64,000 nt of DNA. Source: Pegoplata infirma. Taxonomy: Eukaryota > Arthropoda > Insecta > Diptera > Anthomyiidae. The stretch spans positions 90,253,007 through 90,317,006 of the forward strand of contig OY992536.1 in the NCBI GenBank assembly GCA_963921195.1, read 5' to 3'. This document shows positions 42,901-54,900 of this stretch, in pieces. The notes beneath the pieces were generated by a model that was not told the origin of the DNA, ran no database searches, and worked only from the letters and a program-made list of their open reading frames with translations. How positions within the stretch are numbered: the first letter of the stretch is position 1; each line of letters opens with the position of its first letter. Position numbers and translations under genes: made by a program.

Positions 42901-45900
42901 ACCTAATCCGTCATTATGTGCTACTGGGCTTAAAAAGGTTATTTTTGGACTTATCTTTTAAGTTAATCCAATCGTTTTACCAAATTTCAAATCTTAAGAC
43001 TACAAACTTGAAATCATTTGCGAAAACTTAAAAAAACAAGTGTAAAATTCGGCTGTGCCGAATCTTTTGTACCCTTCAAAATGTAAAAAATATTTTAAAA
43101 TTTTGACAGTCGCTGCTTTTTCTGGGGAGGTCTATGAGGGACTATAGGGCCCCTCCCTACTGGTAATCAATGCTAACGAAGTCGTTTAAAATCATTTTGT
43201 GCCTAGTAATACAATTTGTCATTATTATTTTTTTTTTAAATCCACCCCTTGTGTCCAATACGCTCAACTTATTCTTATATAAAAATATTTCGTTTGTTTA
43301 ACAAAAGTACAAAAAAACTGTAAATCGCGATTTTCAAAAGTTAGATTAGTTCTACAAGTGGGAACTTTTTTCCCCCTCTTTCGATGTTTCCCATTAATTT
43401 TTTTGCACTGCATCGTGCCCTCCACAGACAAACATTCATAGAATGTCTGTGAATCATTTTTGGATCAAAATATATAATTATTGGGGTCCTATACCGATAT
43501 TTCTATGCATTAAACACGGACGGACAAAGTAACTTCATATTGTGGCTGCATTAACATTTTTAAACGTATGCTTCAAACTGGAAATTTATTTGAATTAGTA
43601 ACTCCGAAAAGTTTATTAAACTTAACGTTGGACAGGCACCAAAAACATCCACATTTTCAAAAGAACACAAACCTTTTTCCCATTTTATATATTAAAAAAA
43701 TACCGCAAAATTGGTCCAAATTTTTAATCTTATCACATTCATTAAGTTCACTGATTGTCATTTTCACGTACGTAATTAATAATCCCAATTTCGGCAAGTT
43801 TTAAATTTTTGGTTCCGATTTTTTGAAGTTTCTTCTGAAATTTCTTTTTCCAAATCTCAAATCCTGGACCCAAAACAATGGATAGACAATCCATGGCTTT
43901 TTTTTTAACTTTTATCATTAAATGTCGCGACAACAATTATAAATTTTTTTTATGTAATATTTTTTTTGTTTGTTTGGAAAATTAAATACATATTGTTGAC
44001 ATTTTTTTTGATTTCAAATTGACAAAAAAAAAAAAAAAATATTTATTATTTGTTTTCCTTTTTTGCAGACAAATAATAAAAAAAAAATTTGCTAAAAATG
44101 GTGTGATGAAGATTTGAGATATGTATAAAGGTTTTTCATTTAAACAACACAACATAAAAATCTTAACAAAAACTGATATGGTAAAAGATCTGATTATATA
44201 TACAATATCTTACTATATATGGCAGATATAAAAAATATCATACAAAAAATAAGTACATGTTTTACGAGATATGGTTATATATTGTCCAATATCTACCATA
44301 TCTTGCTATATATAATTTGATCTGGTATCAGATGTAATTAGATATAATCACATATAATTAGATCCAATAAGATCTAATAATTTTTACACGGGAACTTCTA
44401 TTTTGGGACTTTTTCTCGAATTAGCAATTTCCAAACTATTTTTAAACTAAATTTAATTTAAAAACTAAAAAAAAAATAAATAAAAAAGATAAACATTTTA
44501 ACTCAACAAAAATTTTCTCACAATTTTTTAGTGAAATATTTTTTTTTTTTCGTCAATACATAAGCGGTATTCGCTCTTGGTAGCAAACTACCCTTGCAGA
44601 CCTTTCAAAGCTTGCAGATATTGTATAAATACAAGAGTATGCAAGACCACAACAACAAAATACATGAAATAAAAATATACAAGACTTTCATTTATATGCA
44701 AGACAAAAACCCATAGCATATTCTGGCCTTTCAAACCTTTCAAGCTTACAATACTTAACATCTTTTAGTTTTTCCGGAAAACAATAAGAAAAATTATCAA
44801 ACTTTCATATTTTGTGTAAAAAAAAATAACAATAGATTTTTAGAACGAATTATAACAAAAAATAAGCAAAAATTAGAACAACACAAATGAAAAAATTAAA
44901 TTATTTATCTTCTTCTTGAGCGCAGCACTGATGCCAACTAATCTTCCAACAGAAAGTCGCTAAATCCTACTAAAAAAATCGCTAGAAAAGCGATTTTCGA
45001 TAGAAAATAGCTATTTTGACAACAGCAGAATATAATAACAACAGCTGTTTGAAAACTCACATAAAAATAAAAAAAGACGCTCACGCTTTGTAGCATAAAA
45101 TCATAGCATTTATACTACCCTTGCAAAAATGCTATCAAGAGCGAATACCGCTATAATATATTTTATGATTTTCTATCGATCGAAATATGCAGTTTTTTGT
45201 AAAATATACTCAAAAACACCAAAATATGCCCCAAAAATATGTGTTTATGCTTAAATATGATTTTAAGACTAAAATATGCAATAATATGCTTTTAAGACCA
45301 AAATATGCAAAAATATGCTTTCAGAAATCGATGCCAGATTTCTTTAATTCATCTGAAACGTATAAATACTTTACCCATATATTAATATGTACAATGCATA
45401 CGAAAAAAAAAAATGAAATTGCATATTTTAAGTTTCCCTGGTTATAATAAATGAAGTTAATAAGTATGCATAATATTTTGGTATTTTTTTTTTTATTAAA
45501 GAACCTGTCGAAAATGTTCAAGAACCAGAAGAATCTGATGTTTGTTTAATACCTGATGATAGTGAATCTACAATAACCGATGCTGAAAAAGAACAAGCTA
45601 TTTTAGCACGTGAAAATGCTGAAAAGGATGGTACAGCCGGCAGTCAAGAGGGTGAAGATAAGGATGCTGCAGACACTGCTGCTAACGCACCATCATATTC
45701 CCACGAAGCACTTGGTAAGTAGAGATTAAAGTTTCTTGTTTTTTATCTTTGTCTTGGTATGGTTAGTTAGTTAGTTGTTAATTGTATTTGCATTTGTATC
45801 TATTTTTATCTTTTGCCAAAGCTCAAGCTAATAAAGAAGCTGGAGCCCAAGCTCAAGACACTGTAAATCAAGATAATCAAGATGTTAACGAAGATTTACA

Positions 45901-48900
45901 AGGTAAATTTTAAAGTATTTAATTAGATTTTACCGAACAAACTTGTCCAAACAACAAACATCAAAACTAAAAATTGGTATATGATACAAGGACATGTAAT
46001 AAAAGACGTTTCAGTGTGGAAATCAAATAAACACACTAAATAAAAAATGCACACGGCAAAATTTTCTTCGTCGTTTGCTTTAACAAATTCATTCGTTTTC
46101 CAATATTTTACTAATACACGCTATTACTTGAGCAGAATTATTTGATACATGAACTCAAGTGTATTTAAGTGAATGAGCTCTTTGAAGGTCTTGTATAGTC
46201 CAGAGGTACAGAGATATATATCGACCGATTTGTAGGCCTGGACGCTAATCACGTAAAACTAAAGCGATTGACGATGCATATTTTTAAGTTTTTCTTTATT
46301 ATTTTATTAAAGAGTATTATCTAATCCTGGAACACTAAAAAAATGGAAGCATTGTTTTTCGCTTAGGAGCAACAAGACTTAAAATCAACAACAGTCAACT
46401 ATCGTTTTACGTGATCACAGTCCTGCAATCGCTATGAACGGTTGTACGACCGTTTTTTATACCACCGTCAGTCAAGTTACGCTAGGTTAAAACGTTTTAA
46501 AAGCAATGTAAAAAAGTGCTTTGAGAACATTTTTTAAAGTCATCAAAGTGCTATAAAACCCCAAGACGAGAAAAAAAATGTTGTGTCCGGGACTTCAACA
46601 AAAATTTTGTTTATCCTAAAGTTTTTTAATGAATTTTTTACACCAAAGAATTCGTCAAAAAACTTTTTTTCTAAAAATTTTTTTACTCACGAAATTTTTT
46701 GAACAATACATTTTGTTTAATTTTCGACCATTCACAAAAATTACCTACCACTAAGCACACCCGTCATCAAGCAACTTGGTTTTGTAAAAATGGTGACAAA
46801 ATTGGGTAATGGCATTTCATTCCTGTTTATTTAGAACGCTAAAAATCGTTAACACGTAAATCGTAGCTGATTCTGTTTTCGAGTTATTGCTAAATAATTA
46901 CACTGTTCGACAATAAAAACCTCCCATTAAAATTACCAACTGATTTTTATAGATTTTCCTCTTCTGATTCCAAATCTGTCATCGAAATTTTTATATCCAC
47001 GTAACGTTTGTGAGATACTTGCTGTTAAAAAGTTAAAAAAAAAAACAATATTTTAGCACTTTTAGGGGTCCAATGTTTCGTTGCTTCCAACAAATAGGTC
47101 TTAGATTATACCTCCTGATTCAAAAACTGCAGTCCAAATATTTCTATTTATTTTTTATTTTATATTATAAAAAAAATAAATAAAAAATAAAAAATAAATA
47201 TTTCTAGCATGATCAGTTTTCGAGATCATGCTAGAAACGAGATACGCGTTTCAGATTTTCCCGTGAAAAAATTTTTAAATGCGAATATCTCGAAAACAGA
47301 ACATGCTTGAAATTTTGGATTGCAGTTTTGGAATCAGGAGGCCCATTGTATAAGAAGTCAATTCCTTTTTTTTAGAAAAATCTGTAACAGTGGAACACTA
47401 AACGTGCGAAATTATTGTTGTTTTATTTTTGACTTTTAAACAGCGAGTATTTCAAAAACGGGACGTGCTAGAAAAAATTAAATGGCAGATTTGGAATCAG
47501 GAGAGCAAAATCTATAATAATCAGTGGGAGGTTTTTTGTTGTCGAACAGTGTAATTATTTAGCAATAAATCGAAAACAGGATCAGCTAGGATTTTCGTGT
47601 TAACGATTTTTAACGTTCTAAATAAAGAGGATTGAAATGTCATTATCCGATTTAGCAAAACCTAAATGTGCTTGAAGAAATATGTGTTATAGAGATGCGC
47701 GCGTGACACGATTTTTCGTGAATGAAATTTATTTTTACTCATGTGATCGTGAGTGCTCGTGATTAGAGAGAATAGTTTCGTGCGTGAGTGCACATGAGAA
47801 ATTTTAGTTTCTTGAGTTTGCGTGATTGATTTATGCTGACTGAAACAGAAAACAAGTAAGAAAATTGACTCATATTTAATTTAGAGCGTAATTAATACAA
47901 AATTGTGATTTAAATAAATTTTTATGATTATTTTTAGGAAATTTATACACTTTTTGTGCTAGAAACCGAAAAAAGTAAAATATAAATTTGTTTATTTTAA
48001 TTTCGTGAGTCTTCGTGAGCGTGATTATTTTGTGAAAATTTTACTTACGTGCGTGAGCGTGAGCAGAAAAAAATTCGTGAGCGTGAGTCAAACTTCACTC
48101 ACGCATTCATCTCTAGTGTGTAATGCAAAAACCCTTATTGAATCGATGTTAAAGTGTTCTTAGACAGGATTTTCAAACTGCTTTAAAACCATTTTTGTTT
48201 TGGAACAACATATATTTTGTAAATAAATTACTCTTAAAGCGCTTTCGATCGTTTGTTTATTTGTAAGAATGTTTGGACAAAGTTGTTTTTAATTAAGTAA
48301 ATTGTAACGTATCATTAAATATACTCTACATTGCAATTACATTTAAATATATTCCTAAAACTTACAGAAAGTAATGCTGCGGAAAATCCCGAAATGGAAG
48401 AACCTCTTTTAGAAGAAATGCACATAAGTGCAACTGAAGCCAGTGGTGGATCTAAAACAATTATTGCATGGATTGTTCAAACTCCCAAAAAATGTGTACA
48501 ATGTAACGAAAAAAAATCTTGTGGTTTTCGTTATAAAAATCCTGAAACTTCAGAATTTGACTATTTATGCGAGCAAGTTTGTTGCGGGACCTTTATGGAA
48601 GAGAATCCCGGTAAATATTTTATACGTCGTAAGAAATTTTTAATTGAAGAATTACCAGCCAGTGAAAATAAAGAGGGCGATAATGCTGATGCCAATAAGC
48701 ATTTATGTTTACAGTGCAAAGAAACGAAAATATGTAAATATTTCTTTAAACAAGACGATGATACGTTTTACATGTGTAATGATGACTGTTTTAATTTATT
48801 GAATGCCGAAGAGCCGGATAAATTTAAACTAAAAAGACATTCAATAAGAGTTCGCAACATTGGTGCCACAACTATTTCAAATGATAGTGCTAAAAAATCC

Positions 48901-51900
48901 GGAGGGCCAGAATCGAGAGTCGTAGCCCGTACGGGAGCTGAAGCCGAAGCTGCACGTTTAGAAAGATCTGCAAGTTTTGTACGTCGTTGCTCGGACTGTT
49001 TCTCGGAAGTAACCCTGGGTGATAAAAACCTTATTTGGGAAACTATGGATTTTTGTAATGAAATTTGTTTGGGTAAATATCAACGTACTATTGGTGCTAA
49101 TTGTCAGACGTGCCATGGTGATGTACCTCATCCAGCTTTGGGTAAATATTGTGTACGTTTCGGCTTTGATGTACGCCAATTCTGTTGTGCCGCTTGCTTA
49201 AACGAATTTAAGAAGGGTTTGAAGACATGCTCCTGCTGTCAAAAGGATATTTCATCGGGCAATGAAGGTTTCTTGGCCCCTGTGGGTGACAAAGAACAAT
49301 TTAAAGATTTTTGTTCACAAGCCTGCATGCGTCGCTACGATAATATCGCAAATCCCAAGAAGAAGCTGCAAAACGATATCTGTGCTGTCTGTAATATTGA
49401 TAAACCAGTACGCGTTGAAATAGTTTTAGACGATAAAGAACACAATTTCTGTTCGAATCCATGTTTTTCGGCATTCAAATTTGTCAGCAACATTGTTGCC
49501 GATCAGTGCGGCATGTGTTGCAAATATTTTGAACGCAAAGCAACCGAATCGTTTACCATCTATTCGGAGAAACGTGCTAAAGTTTTTTGTACTCGGGTCT
49601 GTCTTAACATATACATTGTCGTTAATCGTCGTATTGTCTCGTGTCAATGGTGTAAAGTGAAAAAGTATAATTTTGATATGATTCTTAAGCAACAGGATAG
49701 TCAGGAAGTTCAAATGTGTTCTTTGAATTGTCTTACACTGTATGGTGTATCAATTAATGCTTTTTCTCGTACGGTCACGAAGTGTGATAATTGTACAAAT
49801 ATGGCTACACCTCAATATCATTTGACTATGTCTGATGCATCAATGCGTAATTTTTGCACCTATCAATGTGTTATGCAATTTCAAAGTCAATTTGCACGAG
49901 CACCTCTTACTTTGGAAAGCGACAATTCGAAGGCAGCAAATAGTACTTCAGCTGCTACAGCAGCAGCTACTGCTGCTGCTGCGGGTCATCAATCGGCTGG
50001 AAAATCGGGCAAAGGAGCAGCACCGTTTCCTACTGGTTTGCCTAAACGTGTTAAATTGAAGGCTGGTCAACAACAGCAAACTGCTGTACATGTAAGTAAA
50101 AACAAGTTTTATAATAACATTAGTTTTGTATTTTTGGAAATGTAATAATTTTAATATACAAAAACATACTACATAAATTTTTATTAAATTTAGTTGGATG
50201 ATTACTTCAATCCACACAATTGTTTATTTAAACCTTTCAGAATTGCACTGATTACCAGATCATTCATGTACACTAAGTTTGTGTTTTGGCGCTTAACACC
50301 AATTTTAAACTTAATTGAATAGATTTCAATAAGCTTTCAAGACAACTTATCGCGCCTAATTCGCCAAGCATTTTTCAAACTATGTATTAACAAAATCATA
50401 TTTTATTTAAAGTTTCGCTCCTCCGAAAGCGGGTGTAACGCTTCATAAAATTGGTACTCCTAAAAAATTGACTAAATTATACAGAACCGCTTGGTAGATT
50501 CTATTTTACAAAAAACGGCTAATAATTGTAATTTTTTTGCGTGTACTTTTTGCCACAGATAAATAAATTAGGAACGAATTCTTTTAAATCTCTGTTTATA
50601 ATAGCGATTTTTTTGTCATCTAACGAGTTCCAAATATTTGGCATCACTGTTCTTTCAAGATCAATTGTAAAAAGTTGGCAACCCTGTATTTAATATTTTC
50701 CTTTGAAATTGTAATAGATCAATTGAATTTAGTATAACTATCTCACTTCCTCTTTAGTAAAACATACAATCTTGAAAATTTCAGCTAGAAAAAAACGAAA
50801 AGATTTTTTCAAATAAGCAAATTTAACACAAAAAAAATTTTTTTCTTTCTTAATTAAAATGTCTTCTTCAAAAAAGATAAAACTACCTAGTAAGAGTCCA
50901 TCATCTAAAAAGCAACCTACTATGCCAGTTATATCAACCGTCTCATCATTGGCCAGTGGAGAAACAGAAACAATGATTGGAAATGTAACTGTTAGACGTA
51001 CTCGTGTTCGTGGACGTAAAGCCGACTCACCACCGCCGCCACCATTACCACCCGCACCCGTAGCAAATAATGGTCAACAGTTGATAAGAGGAAGACCTCG
51101 TAAGAGCGCCATAATTGAAAGATCTTTAACGCCATCACCACCGCCGCCGCCACCGGTATCGTCCAGAGCTGCTGGAGGCAAGCGAAGTGTCGCTAGCGGT
51201 AATGTTGTGGAAAAAGTTGTAGAAAAGGTAACTGTACAAACAGAGACCAAAATTGTTACAGTTCCCCCATATCCACCAGCTGTTAGAAATGTTCAGACCA
51301 GTTGCAAACCACAAACTGTTACAGTTGGTTTCCAATGCGAACCCCAGACGGTTGATGTAGGCTGTCAAACTGATAAAGATTATTCAAACAAGGTATTGAT
51401 ACCCGTACCAGTGCCGATTTATTTGCCCCAGCCAATGTATATGTATTCAGCTCCCTTTCCTGTCCCAGTTCCAATTCCACTTCCCATTCCTGTACCTATT
51501 TTCATTCCCACCACTCGCAACTCAGCTCAGGGTATTATGAAAGAAATCAAAAAGATTCAAGATAAAATGCCAGCTGATCCATTTGAAGCTGAACTTTTGA
51601 TGATGGCCGAAATGGTGGCAGAGGAGAAGCGTGAATCGGATTCAGATTCAGAAGATGAAGTTAAACCCGATCCAGCTGTGGTTTCATTGCAATACAACAA
51701 TAGTGTACAACAAGTTGATGTCACTAATAATTCATATGGCGAAGATGTTTTACAAATGGCTCTTAAAATGGCAACTGGAGACTATGATCAACCCACTAGT
51801 ACGATTGATTTGGAATCGGCTGTAACAGCTAATACTATAACAAATCCGCCGCCTGGTATGGTACAACATGATGATTCAATGAGTCATATGAGTGGTCATC

Positions 51901-54900
51901 ATATGCAACAGCAACACCATATGATGGATGCTCAAAGGTATGTTTAAAATTTTTACTTTTTACTTTCACTTTCCACTATAGTAGAAAGGGTATATACATT
52001 AGAGTGGCACTTAAAAATCAAATTTTCGATTTTCAATACGGACGGGTCATAATATTGTGCAATTGGGAGCAAAAATGATTGGGTAAAATTTTCAAGAAAA
52101 TCGTTTCGGGTTTTGGGGAAAATGGACAATGACTTCAAAAAAATTTAAAAAAAATATTTTTATGAAATTAATTAAATTATAATATTTTTTATTTAGCATT
52201 TACTCAAAACTACTTGAAAAAAATTATGTCAACTTTCTATGACATCATTAACCCGTTCAAAATTTTAAGCAAAAAACTACAATGAATTTGGGGGGTACGC
52301 AATGAGTATTTTCGATTATTAAAAATTTTATTAAACAAAATTTTTAAATTTAACATTTCTATAAAAGTCACATATAAAAAACATACTAAGGATGAAATTT
52401 TCAAAAAATTGGGGATATCCACCGACTCAATTTTTTTTTTGGAGCTGTTTGATTTTTGCGGATTTCAAGGAAATTTAAATTTTGGTAATATTTTTTTGTG
52501 AAAATCGATTTTTGAATAAACTGACCAAATTTATATTGTTTGTTGCTTTATTTGATCAAAGTAATTGAGTTATGAACTATAAACTTTATTGGTCATCGTT
52601 AACCCATATTGGCAGGGGGCAAATGTGACCCAAGCAGCAAATTTAAAGTTTTTTTTTTCTAGAATTTTGAGAATTTTATTAGTTCAAAAACTTTTTAGTG
52701 GTTTATTACATACTAATTTATAGTGTCCGACCGAATATTCGGCTTCGGCATTGGCAAAAAAATCAGTATTCGGCTTCGGCCACATTTTTGGCCGAATACT
52801 GATTAATTATAAAAAAATTTGTACAAACGTTTTGAAAAATGTTTTTATAGCAAAAACATTTTACAAAGTGATTTGCTCACTAAAACAAATTTAGACTCAA
52901 AAAAAATTTACACTCAAAAAAAATTTACACTAAAAAAATGTTTACACTCGAAAAAGAATTTTACACTCAACAATATTATTTGTTACAAAAATTACTAAAA
53001 ACATTCAAGTCGAATTTAACTTTTGTACTTATTTTTACAATATAAATATTTCTTTTTTAATAATCGGCTTCGGCCGAATAATGAAAATAGCCGGCTTCGA
53101 CCAAATATTCGTGAGTAAGTATTAGTGGTACAAAAACATTTTTCAGCGCGTTAGTACAAAATTTATATAATTATTCAGCATTCGGCCAAAAATGTGGCCA
53201 AAGCCGAACACAGATTTTTTGTCAATACCGAAGCCGAATAAAAAAAAAATTCAACAAATTTTTTTTCTTCTTTACTTAATTTTTTTCAAGTTTTGTTTTA
53301 AAAGCATTATCTTTATAATCTCCATTTAGTGGTAGGAGTATATATAAGTTTGTCTTTCCGTTTGTAATTCATCAAATTATCGGTCAGGAATCACTTATGG
53401 AATATATTCGTGATCCTCGATCGCTTTTAAAACGATCTAGCTCTGTCCGTTTATCTGTCTGTTGAAATGGTGATCACAGCCTATTGCATTTGAGCGATAT
53501 CGGATCAGCGAAAATTTTTGACAAATTCGACATAACCAAAAAAATACAACATTTTTTAATTCATTTTTTTTGGAAAATAGTTTTTAACATTTGTTTATTA
53601 ATTTGTTTTCTTTAGAAAGAAACAAATCTTCCGTGGTAGTAGAATTTAAATTTTAAATATTTGAACGGATTTCAATTAATGTTTTTGCTATCCTGTAAAA
53701 AAAAAAAAAACAAAATATATAAAATTTTGACAAAAAGGAACTCTTATTCAAAAGCATCCCAGGCAGAAAAATACAAGCGGGTCAATAATGGCCCAGTAAC
53801 GTTAACGGTAGTACTGACCCGATTACCCAAATGATAACTCTGATCTACGGTTGGCCCAGACGTTCAGACAGCATCGTAAAAGCACTGTAAAAACCAAAAA
53901 ACTAGCGTTTATCCAGTACTTCAGAAACAAAAATATCTGTATTTCCACAGTACAAATACAAAAAATATAGTGTTTTATTCGTGTGAAAGGTGCACCGTTA
54001 AAGGTGAAACTATAAAATAAACATTAAATAATAAAAGAGTTTCTATTGCACTATTACATAAATAGGTATAATTCACACCAAAAATGTAAAAATAAAAAAA
54101 CAATAAACGGGTGCATTTTTTGTAAAAAAGTACTGGTAAAGCACTTTTTGGGTTGTTATTTCCAACACTGGAACAGTACTCTATTTTCCAAAAAACAAGG
54201 TACTTTGCCAGTACTATATTTTTTGTACCGCTAGCAATTTCTGGCTGGGATATTATACATTTGCTCTCTCATAAACGGAAGAGAAAATTAATGTGTTTGA
54301 TGGTTAAATTCATGAACGTGTTTAATGTTTTACAGAGGCTCCCGTGGTCGCAAACGTGGTGCTGCTGTTGTCTCGCTGGTATCTCCACGCAATAATCGTT
54401 CACCCGTTAAACGTCAACGTATCGAAGAAATGGAACCAACTCCACAGCCACAAACGCAAGCTATGCAACCTGTTGAAAAACCAGATGCAAATATGTGTTT
54501 AAAATTCACTTTTGGTGTTAACGCTTGGAAACAATGGGTTATGACTAAAAATGCTGATATTGAAAAGAGTTCGATGAGAAGACGTCCATTTAAAACCGAA
54601 CTACTACAAATGACAGCTGATGAATTGAATTATTCTTTATGTTTATTCGTTAAAGAAGTGCGTAAGCCGAATGGTACCGAATATGCACCAGATACAATCT
54701 ATTATTTGGTGTTAGGTAAGTTTTATTTAAAAAATATTATTTTTTTTTTGTTTATTCTTCAATTCATTTAAATAATAAATTCCATAATTATATTGTATTT
54801 TTTTATTATTTTAGGTATTCAACAATATCTTTATGAAAATGGTCGTATTGATAATATATTTACTGATACTTATTATGAACGTTTCACGGATTGTTTAGAT

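Larger units (their letters stand above)
39911..45501 (+). other. woc: woc intron 1
   Basis: A 5.6-kb intron. It contains a 70-bp direct duplication (about 40345-40475), mini-me-like repeats and two TIR elements, listed separately; the remainder is AT-rich. Confidence 0.8.
45903..48367 (+). other. woc: woc intron 3
   Basis: 2.5 kb. 45903-46760 has no recognised feature; the rest is a foldback element and a hAT-like element. Confidence 0.7.
51938..54335 (+). other. woc: woc intron 5
   Basis: 2.4 kb. 51950-52720 is AT-rich with nothing firm. A CGGCTTCGGC-word segment, a mini-me-like fragment and a TIR element follow. Confidence 0.7.
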
